A program made the position numbers and the translations under genes. From Selenomonas sputigena ATCC 35185 (GTDB lineage Bacteria; Bacillota; Negativicutes; Selenomonadales; Selenomonadaceae), in the NCBI RefSeq assembly GCF_000208405.1, contig NC_015437.1:496001-560000 (forward strand): a stretch of 64,000 bases of DNA, written 5' to 3'. The notes below the pieces were generated by a model, which did not search any database, was not told the DNA's origin, and saw only the letters and a program-made list of their open reading frames with translations. Position 1 is the stretch's first letter. Every line of letters starts with the position of its first letter. Of the stretch, positions 44,648 to 53,515 are shown piece after piece.

Positions 44648-45184
44648 ATGAAACATCTGTTCCAGACCATTTTCTGTGGTGCGCTGCTGCTCGTTGCTCT
44701 TGTCTTTGCCGGTGGTACGGCGAGCGCACATACGATGCCTGATTCCGAATGGGGGCTGCTCTGTGACGCCGTAGGCGGGGACGGGGCGGGCGTGATCGAG
44801 TTTGGCGTCGGAATGCCGCTTCAATATGTCGAGGATTTTTTGGGCAGCGGCTTCGACGAGGAGGAAAAAGCGATCGAATCCTTGCGTCTTGTATATTACA
44901 AATACCCTGGCATCACGTTCTGCGGCGAGATGCAGAAGAGTGACAAGCGCCCGCCGGACGAGGCACCCATCGTTTTCATCGAATGCAGGAGTACGGAGTT
45001 CCGTACACCGTCGGGCTTTTGCATCGGAGACGCCTTTGAGGAGGTCGAAGCGATGTACGGCAGGGGCGAGGTGATCGGTTCGAAGCATGTATATTGGTTT
45101 GATGAGGCGAGAAACGTGAGTTTCACGGTGGATGAGGTGGGTCTGATCGAGGAGATTGGCGTGCATCAGGTCATTTTCGGTTGA
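44648..45184 (+). CDS. Secreted protein, second of the tandem pair
   Basis: 178 residues, paralogous to the previous gene: the same signal-peptide layout, identical SAHTMPDSE at the mature start, then GVGMPLQYVEDFLG and IGDAFEEVEAMYG repeats. Elsewhere the two proteins have drifted strongly; this one has Cys in GLLCDA and ITFCGE. AAGGAGG precedes ATG 44648. Both are probably periplasmic or surface-exposed; the function is unknown. Confidence 0.7.
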   Translation: MKHLFQTIFCGALLLVALVFAGGTASAHTMPDSEWGLLCDAVGGDGAGVIEFGVGMPLQYVEDFLGSGFDEEEKAIESLRLVYYKYPGITFCGEMQKSDKRPPDEAPIVFIECRSTEFRTPSGFCIGDAFEEVEAMYGRGEVIGSKHVYWFDEARNVSFTVDEVGLIEEIGVHQVIFG

Positions 45185-45357
45185 GGAAAGTTTGCCAATC
45201 GGTCTGCGCCTTCGGCTTGAGTTCTTGGATTTCCACGCTAGCTTAGATAAAATGCAAAAGGAAGGATTTTGAGATTGCCTCTTGACTTTTGGCGGGAATT
45301 TTCTTAGTATGAGCGAAGTGGTGATGCTTGTATTATTTTAGGAAGGAAGTTCATCCT

Positions 45358-45693
45358 ATGGAAACATCGTTGAAAAAAATGGAATCCGAGTCAGAGCATG
45401 TGGAGAAGAAGGCTGCCAATCTCGGGAAGAGCGCCGTGCAGGATAAGATGAAGGTCGTCGGAACGATCGGATCCATTCTGTCCGTGTGCATGTATGTCTC
45501 CTATATCCCGCAGATCATCGGCAATCTGTCCGGACATCCGGGCGATTGGATTCAGCCGTTCGTCGCGTTCATCAACTGCACGATCTGGGTGGCGTACGGC
45601 TTCTTCAAGCAGCAGCGCGATTGGCCGATCGTCATTGCCAACTCTCCAGGAATCGTCTTCGGTCTGACCACTGCATTGACTGCGCTCTTTTAG
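45358..45693 (+). CDS. SemiSWEET-type sugar transporter (PQ-loop, MtN3 family)
   Basis: 111 residues: a polar, charged N-terminal extension of about 30 residues, then three transmembrane segments. The PQ-loop motif is in TM1 (SVCMYVSYIPQIIGNLSG), with FINCTIWVAYGFF in TM2 and IVIANSPGIVFGLTTALTALF in TM3. SemiSWEETs work as dimers that move mono- or disaccharides by facilitated diffusion. The extension is longer than in typical 85-95-residue members. AAGGAAG precedes ATG 45358. Confidence 0.85.
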   Translation: METSLKKMESESEHVEKKAANLGKSAVQDKMKVVGTIGSILSVCMYVSYIPQIIGNLSGHPGDWIQPFVAFINCTIWVAYGFFKQQRDWPIVIANSPGIVFGLTTALTALF

Positions 45694-45736
45694 CAGAGGG
45701 AAGGATTTTGTCTATTTGTGAAGGAGAAGTGAGAAA

Positions 45737-45949
45737 ATGAAGCTCAGTGCAAGAAATCAGTTCAAGGGCAAGGTCGTATCCATCGAGAAAGGTGCGGTCA
45801 ATGCCATCGTTGGCATCGAGATCGCAGGCGGCAACGTCGTCACGGCGACCATCAGTATGGGGTCCGTCGAGCGGCTTGGCCTTGTGATCGGCAAGGAAGC
45901 CTATGCCGTCATTAAGGCGACTTCCGTCATGGTCGGCGTGGACGACTGA
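45737..45949 (+). CDS. Molybdenum-pterin binding protein (Mop/TOBE domain)
   Basis: 70 residues forming one complete Mop domain: SARNQFKGKVVSIEKGAVNAIVGIEIAGG, ITATIS-like strand TATISMGSVERLGL and AYAVIKATSVMVG. It is similar to clostridial MopI-MopIII, which oligomerise and store molybdate or tungstate. AGAAGTGAG precedes the ATG. It lies 43 bases after the SemiSWEET gene; no molybdate transporter is close, so co-transcription may be incidental. Confidence 0.9.
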   Translation: MKLSARNQFKGKVVSIEKGAVNAIVGIEIAGGNVVTATISMGSVERLGLVIGKEAYAVIKATSVMVGVDD

Positions 45950-45973
45950 GCGACCCCTGGCGTTCAGGAACTG

Positions 45974-46027
45974 CACATAATGAAAAGCCGCTGTCGGGTT
46001 TCCTCGACAGCGGCTTTTCATTATGTG
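45974..46027. terminator. Strong bidirectional terminator (23-bp stem)
   Basis: A perfect 23-bp inverted repeat (arms 45974-45996 and 46005-46027, loop 8 bases) with GAAAAGCCGCTGTCG in the left arm. It contains T-runs for both strands and separates the convergent Mop gene and the small minus-strand gene. Confidence 0.85.
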
Positions 46028-46041
46028 CGATTCGGCGGTGG

Positions 46042-46272
46042 TCAGACAGCCTTGCGCTCTTTTGGCGTCTCATGCGAGATGCGGCGGATGCGCTCGAAGG
46101 GGATGCCCTCGAATGCATAGCGCAAATCCAAATGCCCGTCAGCCAGCTTGAATGAAACACGCTTGAGCGTGCGACCTTTCGAGTGCCTTTGGATTTTACG
46201 GATGTAGCGCTCCGCTTCCTTAGCAGAAAGAGCGCCGCTCTCGATGATGACGGTGACATTGTCAATCGTCAT
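46042..46272 (-). CDS. Small conserved-looking protein of unknown function
   Basis: 76 residues from ATG 46272, which has GGAGGG 6-7 bases upstream; the frame stays open 39 codons further but without a site. The sequence MTIDNVTVIIESG, an AKEAERYIRKIQRHSKG helix, then VSFKLADGHLDLRYAFEGIPFERIRRIS suggests a compact alpha/beta domain. I cannot assign a family. A good promoter (minus strand) lies about 105 bases upstream, leaving a long leader. Confidence 0.6.
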   Translation of the reverse strand: MTIDNVTVIIESGALSAKEAERYIRKIQRHSKGRTLKRVSFKLADGHLDLRYAFEGIPFERIRRISHETPKERKAV

Positions 46273-46377
46273 AAAAATCCCTCCAGCGGTGTTGCAACCG
46301 TACCGGAAATCCATTTGAAGGACTTCCTCGAAACAAGACGGGAAGAACGAAATATCATCCTTCCGAATTCCTTGCCC

Positions 46378-46405
46378 ATTATACACCATCGGACGAAAAT
46401 TGCAA
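46378..46405 (-). promoter_or_regulatory. Promoter of the small minus-strand gene
   Basis: Read on the minus strand: TTGCAA (46405-46400), a 16-base spacer and TATAAT (46383-46378). Confidence 0.6.
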
Positions 46406-46512
46406 GGTTTTTCTGTTTCCCGCTGAAAAGTCCCAAAAATAATGGAAGATAAAGGAAATGAAATGACGGAGGAATACCGAATATCCTTGAGTGGAAAATG
46501 AAATCTTTGCGC

Positions 46513-46959
46513 CTAGATAAAATACATGATATTTTCCTTGGACTTTTGTCGGTCAGCCTCTTCGAGGATGGCGCAGAGGTTCACTCCTTGAAGCGATTTT
46601 CGTATGGCGGCGTCCAGAGGGTCGTAGACGCAGCTCGCCAACGCTTGCTCAAGATCCTCCTGTGCATCTCCCGTCGCAGGACCTGCCTTTTCCGTCAGCG
46701 GCAGTTCGATGGCAGCGAGCACGTCCCATGCCGTGATCTCCTGCGCCGCGCGAGCGAGATGGTAGCCGCCCTGCGACCCTTTGCTTGAGGTCACGAGACG
46801 CGCGTGCTTCAGAAGGGAGAATACCTGCTCCAGGTAGATTTTGGATATGCCTAGATTCTCGGAGATCGTGAGGATCGTCGTCGGGCTGTTCGCCTGGCCG
46901 ATTCGCGCGAGGAACGCCATGGCAGCCAGTCCGTAGCGCCCTTTGGCGGAAATTTTCAT
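46513..46959 (-). CDS. Rrf2-family transcriptional regulator (CymR/IscR-like)
   Basis: 148 residues. A winged helix-turn-helix begins MKISAKGRYGLAAMAFLA and continues ISENLGISKIYLEQVFSLLKHARLVTSSKGSQGGYHLAR. The three closely spaced Cys of Fe-S-binding IscR/NsrR are absent; only isolated Cys at ASCVYD and NLCAIL remain. Position next to, and divergent from, cysK makes a CymR-like role in cysteine metabolism likely. CymR in Bacillus acts together with CysK as co-repressor. Confidence 0.87.
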   Translation of the reverse strand: MKISAKGRYGLAAMAFLARIGQANSPTTILTISENLGISKIYLEQVFSLLKHARLVTSSKGSQGGYHLARAAQEITAWDVLAAIELPLTEKAGPATGDAQEDLEQALASCVYDPLDAAIRKSLQGVNLCAILEEADRQKSKENIMYFI

Positions 46960-46998
46960 AAGGGTATACCTCTTTTCATACAGTTTATCTATGTATTT

Positions 46999-47027
46999 AT
47001 TCTATAGGGAAATCGCGAATTTGTCAA
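46999..47027 (-). promoter_or_regulatory. Promoter of the Rrf2 regulator gene
   Basis: Minus strand: consensus TTGACA (47027-47022), a 17-base spacer and TAGAAT (47004-46999), 40 bases before the ATG. Confidence 0.65.
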
Positions 47028-47204
47028 TTACATAGCGATGAAATATGTTTTCTGCCGTGCGATTTCTTAGGGAAGCGCTGCATTTATTCGTGTTTCCTTC
47101 ATAAGGTGCATCAGAAGAGGCAGCCCTGCAGAGCTTCGGGATTGTGACTGTGCGGTTGGCGAGTGTAAAGATTCGCCGCTGCGAACAATTTTTCAAAAAG
47201 CCTA

Positions 47205-47233
47205 TTGACACGCTAGGAAAAACGATGTAGTAT
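47205..47233 (+). promoter_or_regulatory. Promoter of cysK
   Basis: TTGACA at 47205-47210, a 17-base spacer and TAGTAT at 47228-47233. Confidence 0.65.
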
Positions 47234-47237
47234 ATAA

Positions 47238-47254
47238 CATATCAAACAGATATG
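47238..47254 (+). promoter_or_regulatory. Candidate Rrf2/CymR operator at the cysK start site
   Basis: CATATC and GATATG separated by AAACA form a 6-bp inverted repeat 5 bases after the -10 box, overlapping the expected transcription start. Its position and the neighbouring Rrf2 gene suggest repressor binding; the match to known CymR sites was not tested. Confidence 0.45.
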
Positions 47255-47288
47255 AATTACATATATTGAATTTTGAGGAGGACATATC

Positions 47289-48221
47289 ATGGCAAAAATA
47301 TACGAAAGCATTACGGAACTCATCGGCGGCACGCCGCTCCTGCACGCGAAGAATTTCAGCGCGAAGCATGGCATCGAGGCGACGATCCTCGCGAAGCTTG
47401 AGTACTTCAATCCCGCGGGCAGCGTCAAGGATCGCATCGCGCAGGCGATGGTCGAGGAGGCGGAGAAAAACGGCGATTTGAAGCCCGGCTCTGTCATCAT
47501 TGAGCCGACGAGCGGCAACACGGGGATCGGCCTCGCGAGCGTCGCAGCGGCGCGCGGCTACCGTGCCATTCTCACGATGCCCGAGACGATGAGCGTCGAG
47601 CGGCGCAACCTCTTGAAGGCGTACGGCGCAGAGATCGTCCTGACGGACGGCGCGAAAGGCATGAAGGGCGCGATCGAGAAGGCAGAGGAACTTGCGAAGG
47701 AAACGCCGAACGCCTACATTCCGTCGCAATTCACGAATCCTGCTAACCCCGCCGTGCACAAGAGGACGACGGGGCCTGAAATCTGGGAGGCGACGGAAGG
47801 CAAGGTCGACTATTTTCTTGCGGGCGTCGGCACGGGCGGCACGGTGACGGGCGTCGGAGAATACTTGAAGAGCAAGAATCCGAACGTGAAGGTCATCGCC
47901 ATCGAGCCGGAGAATTCGCCTGTTCTCAGTGAAGGCAAGGCCGGTCCGCACAAGATTCAGGGCATCGGTGCAGGCTTCGTGCCCGAGACGCTCAATACGA
48001 GCGTGTACGATGAGGTCATCACGGTGTCGAACGACGACTCTTTCCGCTACGGCAGGGAGTTCGCGCGCACGGAAGGGGCGCTCGTCGGCATCTCGTCGGG
48101 CGCTGCTCTTGCCGCCGCCGTCGAGATTGCGCGCCGTCCCGAGGCGAAGGGCAAGACGATCGTAGCTCTCCTGCCCGACACGGGCGACCGCTATCTTTCG
48201 ACAGAGCTCTTTAAGGACTGA
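47289..48221 (+). CDS. cysK: Cysteine synthase A (O-acetylserine sulfhydrylase)
   Basis: 310 residues, a fold type II PLP enzyme. The PLP lysine is in [11 protein letters not shown] near 40, the substrate loop is [12 protein letters not shown] near 68, the phosphate cup [10 protein letters not shown] near 178 and the Ser in GISSGAAL near 265. It makes cysteine from O-acetylserine and sulfide. AGGAGG precedes ATG 47289. It is probably controlled by the divergent Rrf2 regulator. A strong terminator follows. Confidence 0.94.
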   Translation: MAKIYESITELIGGTPLLHAKNFSAKHGIEATILAKLEYFNPAGSVKDRIAQAMVEEAEKNGDLKPGSVIIEPTSGNTGIGLASVAAARGYRAILTMPETMSVERRNLLKAYGAEIVLTDGAKGMKGAIEKAEELAKETPNAYIPSQFTNPANPAVHKRTTGPEIWEATEGKVDYFLAGVGTGGTVTGVGEYLKSKNPNVKVIAIEPENSPVLSEGKAGPHKIQGIGAGFVPETLNTSVYDEVITVSNDDSFRYGREFARTEGALVGISSGAALAAAVEIARRPEAKGKTIVALLPDTGDRYLSTELFKD

Positions 48222-48276
48222 GATGGAAGTCATCCTTTAGAATTTTTCGTGAAAAGCAAATCGTTCCTTTTCAAAC

Positions 48277-48330
48277 GAGATTTAATCCCATCGGCACACT
48301 GTCGATGGGATTAAATCTCATTTAAATTAT
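48277..48330 (+). terminator. Terminator after cysK
   Basis: A perfect 17-bp stem (48277-48293 and 48303-48319) containing TTTAATCCCATCG, followed by an AT-rich stretch. Confidence 0.7.
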
Positions 48331-48345
48331 TACTCTATTCTATCG

Positions 48346-48374
48346 TTGACAAAAGATGAAAGTTCTTATAGAAT
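48346..48374 (+). promoter_or_regulatory. Promoter of the cobalamin-riboswitch operon
   Basis: TTGACA at 48346-48351, a 17-base spacer and TAGAAT at 48369-48374. Transcription would start near 48381, just before the riboswitch. Confidence 0.7.
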
Positions 48375-48399
48375 GAGATGCGAATAAAAATTGCATAAA

Positions 48400-48627
48400 A
48401 AAACAGGTGCTGAACAACGCTTTAGGACGCATAGAAAACGCTGTACCGAAAACACGGTGCTTTTCTCTATGTTTTCTAAAAGAGAATCCGGTCAAATGCC
48501 GGAGCGGTCCCGCCACTGTAAGGAAGAGCAAAGCTGCATGGATGAACATCCGGTCACTGGGGAGCCATCTCTGGGAAGGCGCAGCCGCGCGAGGATTCCG
48601 AGCCAGGAGAACTGCCTGTTTTGTGCG
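48400..48627 (+). ncRNA. Cobalamin (B12) riboswitch
   Basis: The B12-box core is evident: AGAATCCGGTC, GGAGCGGTCCCGCCACTG (GCCACTG at 48512-48518), CATCCGGTCACTGGG and the closing GAGCCAGGAGAACTGCCTG (ending about 48619). The outer boundaries are approximate. A terminator at 48688 provides the expression platform, and the gene controlled is an outer-membrane TonB-dependent receptor. Confidence 0.92.
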
Positions 48628-48687
48628 CCCCGCAGATCCACGAGAGATGGGAAGGGGAGCCGACTACGATATCGGGATGATATAGCG

Positions 48688-48714
48688 GCTTTCTTCGTGG
48701 AGAAAGCTTTTTTT
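48688..48714 (+). terminator. Riboswitch-controlled terminator
   Basis: GCTTTCT (48688-48694) and AGAAAGC (48701-48707) with a 6-base loop and a run of seven T. It would form when cobalamin is bound. Confidence 0.8.
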
Positions 48715-48900
48715 ATTATGAAAATCCAAGAAGTCAAGCCTAAAGGGCGCAGACGGATTGGCGAACTTTCATGAAGGGCGGCGCACAATGTTCATAAATT
48801 GGACGTTTGTGCGTGCATTTTATGCAGTTTTTCAGCAATGCCGGATAGGCGTTGCAGGAAAAAGGAAGGGCGTACGCTCATCAAGGAGGAAATGAAAGAA

Positions 48901-51357
48901 ATGAAAAAGCGACACCTCACATGCGCGATTCTTGCCGGATTATTGTCCACATGGGGGGGGCAAAATCCCGCTCACGCAGGGCATGACGAAAATCTGCAAT
49001 TCTATACGCTGGACAGCATCGAAGTCACGGCGGAACAGACGATCAACCAGTTCGGCGACACGGTGACGGAGCAATCCTACTACCGTACGGGCGGTGATGT
49101 CAAGGTCATCACGCGCGAGGAGATCGAGAAGCGTCACTACGCGGATCTCACGGAGGCGATCAAGCGCATCCCGGGCGTGACGTTCCAGAACCCAGGCTAC
49201 CGCGGCGGTGAGTATGGATATCAGTTCTACAACAACGGCGTGCTCATCAACGGAGACTCGCGTGTCGTCATCCTCATCGATGGGCGGCGCGTGGACAACC
49301 TTACGAGTACGCGCATCGGTTACAATAGCACCAAGGGCAGTAAGTCCACAGGCGTCAATCTCGACCAGCTGCTCGGCATCGAGAGCGTCGATAAGATCGA
49401 GGTCATCAAAGGTCCCGGCGCATCGGCGTATGGACCGGATGCGACGGGCGGCGTCATCAACATCATCACGCGCAAGGGAACGGTCGAACGTAAGGGAACA
49501 CTCGATCTTTCGACCGGCTCGTGGAGCAAACATAATTATTCGCTGACGCTATCGGGTACCATCGATGAGAATCCTACCTTCCGCTATTTCGGCACGGTGA
49601 CGCGCACGTTGAGCGGCGATACGGAATACGTCGATGGCGAAACGGGCAAGATCGGCACGCTCGGCGGCTCGCACTGGGCGGAAGATGCGGTCAATATCCG
49701 CATCGACAAGGATCTGACCGATGAGCAGAGTATCAAGTTCTGGTACAACCACAAGAGCGGCAAAGACGGCTATCCGATCTCAACGCCGCGTCTCAAGTAT
49801 TGGAATCAGGACGACTGGGAACGCATCATTTTTGGCGCTGCCGTCGGTCAGCTGGACTCGAATAACGCCCTCAAAGGGGGCATCAACCCAAATACGGGAA
49901 ACTGGGAACCGGCACGCACGCTTGCCGGCGATGCGCGCAACCCCGGCTATGCGAACCTCTACGCACTTGATGGCAAGGTGTACAATTCGTTCAGCCGCTT
50001 TAGGCACAACGATTGGGAGTTGAAGTGGACGTTCGACAAGGACAATCGTATGGAGAGCTTCGTTCGGCTCTATCATCAAAACCACCGTTACTCCAACCGC
50101 GATAAGTATGTCTGGGGCGATAAGAAACGCAAAGATCTTGTTCAAGACTATCGCACACAATTCCCGACAGGTGCAACGAAAGAGCAGCTCAAGCAGTGGA
50201 TCAGCGATCATCTCGCGCCTTTCCCGGGCGGCGATCCGGCAAAGGTGCAGGAATGGCTCGAAAAAACGGGCGGCAAAGCGCCTGAGCCGACCAGCTGGTA
50301 CGAGGAAGAAAACCACGGTCTTCAAGTGCAGTACGCAAGAGCCATAGGCAAGAACGATGTCATCGCGAGCGTTACTTATGACAAGGCGAAGAACTATGCG
50401 AAAAGCATTCGGAACAATGGAAGAGTCACGGAATCGCATACGGCTCGCGACTCTGTCCTTGCCTATGTGCAGGACAAGATTCACATCACCCCGAACTGGG
50501 ATCTTACTCCCGCACTCCGCTACAGCTACTACTCAGGCTATGAGTCGTCTACTGCAGGGGACGATGTGCAGGGAAAAGGAAAGACGAACATCTTCACCTA
50601 TGCACTCAACACAGAATACGTATTTGACGATACCCTCAGCACATATTTCGGCTGGACGAAGATTCTCCGTCCGCTGCGCCAGGGCGACTACACAAAAGTA
50701 GACGGCGTATTTGAGACCCCGTTGAAAGATGAGCGCGGCGATGCGTGGACACTCGGCGTGCGCAAGGAGTTCTCTCAGCATACCGCACTTGCCGTTCACT
50801 ATGACTGGACGCGCATGAGCAATGCGATTGCGACGCTGCCGATTTGGAATAATGATGATGCCGATTTTTCCAGTACGGCGGTCAATGCACGCGAGGACAA
50901 GAAGTCGTTCAACATCACGTTCGACCATGCTTTTGACAAGCATTTCTCGATGAGCGCATCCTACACCCACATGGAGGACAAGTGGATGGCGAAGCCCGGC
51001 TGGGTGCTCGACCCGAACTGGGGCTACCAAAGCGGCAGCGACATCAATACGCAGATCAATCGTCTGCGTCCGCAAAATCACTATGCGCTCAATCTCTCCT
51101 ATGAGAAGGGGAAGATCTATACGGGACTCTTGATGAACTGGTATACGGGATGCAGTCCGACAGCGTTCACGGACAGTCAGTTCCTCGTCCTTGACTGGAA
51201 TTTCAACTACAGCTTCACCCCCGATCTCACAGGGTACCTTACTATAAACAATCTGACGAATGAGGCGTATCAGACCTCGTACAACTCATGGAACGGCATC
51301 GGCAGTTCAGCCATGCCCGGCCGCAGCATCATGGTCGGCGCACGCTATACGTTCTGA
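48901..51357 (+). CDS. TonB-dependent outer-membrane receptor, probably for cobalamin or a related corrinoid
   Basis: 818 residues. After a signal peptide ending near AHAG come a TonB-box-like DSIEVTAEQ, a plug domain (GGDVKVITREEIEKRHYADLTEAIKRIPGVTFQNPG; IEVIKGPGASAYGPDATGGVINIITRKG), then a 22-strand-type barrel ending in the aromatic ARYTF required for outer-membrane insertion. ATG 48901 is 10 bases after AAGGAGGA. The B12 riboswitch and the following BtuFCD-like genes point to cobalamin. Within the signal peptide, codons TGG GGG GGG create a run of eight G (48953-48960) that could slip. Confidence 0.88.
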   Translation: MKKRHLTCAILAGLLSTWGGQNPAHAGHDENLQFYTLDSIEVTAEQTINQFGDTVTEQSYYRTGGDVKVITREEIEKRHYADLTEAIKRIPGVTFQNPGYRGGEYGYQFYNNGVLINGDSRVVILIDGRRVDNLTSTRIGYNSTKGSKSTGVNLDQLLGIESVDKIEVIKGPGASAYGPDATGGVINIITRKGTVERKGTLDLSTGSWSKHNYSLTLSGTIDENPTFRYFGTVTRTLSGDTEYVDGETGKIGTLGGSHWAEDAVNIRIDKDLTDEQSIKFWYNHKSGKDGYPISTPRLKYWNQDDWERIIFGAAVGQLDSNNALKGGINPNTGNWEPARTLAGDARNPGYANLYALDGKVYNSFSRFRHNDWELKWTFDKDNRMESFVRLYHQNHRYSNRDKYVWGDKKRKDLVQDYRTQFPTGATKEQLKQWISDHLAPFPGGDPAKVQEWLEKTGGKAPEPTSWYEEENHGLQVQYARAIGKNDVIASVTYDKAKNYAKSIRNNGRVTESHTARDSVLAYVQDKIHITPNWDLTPALRYSYYSGYESSTAGDDVQGKGKTNIFTYALNTEYVFDDTLSTYFGWTKILRPLRQGDYTKVDGVFETPLKDERGDAWTLGVRKEFSQHTALAVHYDWTRMSNAIATLPIWNNDDADFSSTAVNAREDKKSFNITFDHAFDKHFSMSASYTHMEDKWMAKPGWVLDPNWGYQSGSDINTQINRLRPQNHYALNLSYEKGKIYTGLLMNWYTGCSPTAFTDSQFLVLDWNFNYSFTPDLTGYLTINNLTNEAYQTSYNSWNGIGSSAMPGRSIMVGARYTF

Positions 51358-51379
51358 TCGTTCGGTCATGAAAAGGAAA

Positions 51380-51425
51380 AGACGCAGGCTATTCTTTCGC
51401 GGAATGTCCTGCGTCCCTTTCTTAT
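51380..51425 (+). terminator. Hairpin between receptor and ABC-transporter genes
   Basis: GACGCAGG (51381-51388) and CCTGCGTC (51408-51415), then CCTTTCTT. It may attenuate transcription from the receptor gene into the transporter genes. Confidence 0.55.
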
Positions 51426-51435
51426 AGGAGGAAGG

Positions 51436-52455
51436 ATGAAAGTTTTCTATCTGTTGCTCATCTGCCTCGTTTTCCTGCTCACGGCTTGCAGTCCCATCGT
51501 GAAGGTGCAGGATGAAAATGCACAGCGTCTTGGCACAGCGGAGCAGGCGGATGCAGCGTATACGCCCGTCACGATTGAGAACATCAACGAAAAGGGCGAC
51601 CCCATCGCGCAGGTCTACGAGCGTCCGCCGGAGCGCGTGGTCGCCGTCTGGCAGAACTCGATCGAGACGCTGCTCGCGCTCGGCGTGGGCGATCGCATCG
51701 TTGCAGGCATGGGGGTGCCGGACGCGAAATACATCCGACCGGAGTACCGAGCGGCATACGAGGCGATCCCCTACACGAGTCTCGAACATCTCGACGTGGA
51801 GACGATCCTCATGATGCAGCCTGATCTGATCGTCGGCTGGGCGTCCACCTTCTCTCCGAAGGTACTGCGCTCTACGACGTTTTGGGCGGGGCGCGGCGTG
51901 CACACTTACATCGCACCGGCGTCTGCACGCATGACAAAGATGAAAACCATCGCGCAGGAGTGCGAGGACATCCGAAATCTCGGCCGCATCTTCGGACGGG
52001 AAGATCGTGCCGAGACTCTCATCGGCGAGATGCAGCATGAAATCTCATTTGTCGCTGAAAAGACCGCCCACCGAGAAAAACGTCCGCGCGCTCTCGTCAT
52101 CGAGCTTATGGGCAAGGAGATTCGTACCTATGGCAAAGATACGCTCGCAGGCGATATGCTTCGGGCGCTCGGCGCCGAGCATCTGGCGGCGGACGGCACG
52201 AGTCTCAGCATGGAAGAGATGATTGAGCTGAACCCCGACGCGATCTTTCTCGTTGTCATCGAAAACGACTATGGCAACGAGGATGCGATCCTCGCACGCC
52301 TCTATGAGAATCCGGCGCTTAGCTCGCTCGTCTGTGTAAAAGAGAGACGCATCTATACGGCGCCGCTCTATGCGGTCTACAGTGCGGGGATTCGCACTTA
52401 CGACGGCATCACGATCTTTGCTCATGGGCTGTATCCCGAGATATATGGAGAATAA
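51436..52455 (+). CDS. ABC transporter substrate-binding lipoprotein (BtuF/FecB-like)
   Basis: 339 residues. Lipoprotein signal with LLTAC lipobox near residue 18. A type III binding fold: PPERVVAVWQNSIETLLALGVGDRIVAG near 63, MMQPDLIVGWAS near 128, a long backbone helix around 170-205, and a second lobe with LGAEHLAADGTSLSMEEMIELNPDAIFLV. It presents cobalamin (or another large chelate) to the permease. AGGAGGAAGG precedes the ATG. First gene of the btuFCD-like set. Confidence 0.87.
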   Translation: MKVFYLLLICLVFLLTACSPIVKVQDENAQRLGTAEQADAAYTPVTIENINEKGDPIAQVYERPPERVVAVWQNSIETLLALGVGDRIVAGMGVPDAKYIRPEYRAAYEAIPYTSLEHLDVETILMMQPDLIVGWASTFSPKVLRSTTFWAGRGVHTYIAPASARMTKMKTIAQECEDIRNLGRIFGREDRAETLIGEMQHEISFVAEKTAHREKRPRALVIELMGKEIRTYGKDTLAGDMLRALGAEHLAADGTSLSMEEMIELNPDAIFLVVIENDYGNEDAILARLYENPALSSLVCVKERRIYTAPLYAVYSAGIRTYDGITIFAHGLYPEIYGE

Positions 52456-52458
52456 TCT

Positions 52459-53514
52459 ATGCAAGCATTTTTTTCTCGCGCGGGGCTTCTTGCCCTCTTA
52501 GCCCTGCTCACAGCGCTTCTCATTGGCGCACTCTTCTGGGCGCTCTCCATCGGAACGGTCGATCTGCCGCCCGATGCGATCGCCGCTGCGCTTCTCGATC
52601 AAATACAGAGCGGCACGCCCATCGACATGGCGGGCAAGGGTCCTGTCCATGACATCGTCTGGCTGCTTCGCCTGCCGCGCCTTTTGCTCGCCGCCATCAT
52701 CGGCGCGGGCCTTGCCACCTGCGGCGTCATCATGCAGGCGATTGTGAAGAATCCTCTCGCCGATCCTTACATCCTCGGCATCTCGGCGGGCGCGTCTCTT
52801 GGCGCGACCTTCGCCATCCTGCTTGGCGTCGGCGCGGCGCTCGGCGAAAATGCCGTCGGCATCGCCGCATTTTTGGGCGCATTTTCCATTTCTCTCGCGG
52901 TTTTATTCATCGCGAACATCGGCGGACGTGCGAATGCGATGAAGCTGCTGCTCGGCGGCATGGCGCTCAGCGCTGTGTGCAGCGCCTTTTCGAGCTTCAT
53001 TGTCTATTTTGCCAACGACAAGGAGGGCATTCAGACGATCACCTACTGGATGATGGGCAGTCTCGCGGGAGCAAAGTGGGAGCATATCGCGCTGCTCGGC
53101 GGCATTTCCCTGCTCGCGGTTCTCTTCTTCTGGTCGCAGAGCCGTATTCTCAACCTCATGCTGCTCGGCGATGCGTCCGCGATCACGCTCGGCACCGATC
53201 TTCATGCCTATCGGCAAGGCTATCTGATCGTCAGTGCGCTCGTCGTCGGCTTCGCCGTCTTTGCTGCGGGCATGATCGGCTTCGTCGGTCTGGTTGTTCC
53301 CCATGTCGTGCGGATGCTCGTCGGTACCGATCATAGGCGCCTCATCCCCGTGAGCGCTCTCGTGGGCGCGATCTTCCTCGTCGTCGCCGACGGGCTTTGC
53401 CGCGTTCTCATTCCACATACGGAGCTGCCGATCGGCATCCTGATCGCACTTGTGGGCGCACCCGCATTCATCTACCTCATGGTGAAGCGCACCTATGGAT
53501 TCGGAGGGCAGTGA
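52459..53514 (+). CDS. ABC transporter permease (BtuC/FecCD family)
   Basis: 351 residues with about 10 transmembrane helices. Family blocks are LPRLLLAAIIGAGLATCGVIMQAIVKNPLADPYILGISAGASLGA near 68-112, a central GGMALSAVCSAFSSF, and GFVGLVVPHVVRMLVGTDHRRLIP near 273-296, the coupling region. It forms the inner-membrane channel. Starts 3 bases after the upstream stop; the ATPase gene follows one base after its stop. Confidence 0.92.
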   Translation: MQAFFSRAGLLALLALLTALLIGALFWALSIGTVDLPPDAIAAALLDQIQSGTPIDMAGKGPVHDIVWLLRLPRLLLAAIIGAGLATCGVIMQAIVKNPLADPYILGISAGASLGATFAILLGVGAALGENAVGIAAFLGAFSISLAVLFIANIGGRANAMKLLLGGMALSAVCSAFSSFIVYFANDKEGIQTITYWMMGSLAGAKWEHIALLGGISLLAVLFFWSQSRILNLMLLGDASAITLGTDLHAYRQGYLIVSALVVGFAVFAAGMIGFVGLVVPHVVRMLVGTDHRRLIPVSALVGAIFLVVADGLCRVLIPHTELPIGILIALVGAPAFIYLMVKRTYGFGGQ

Positions 53515-53515
53515 T

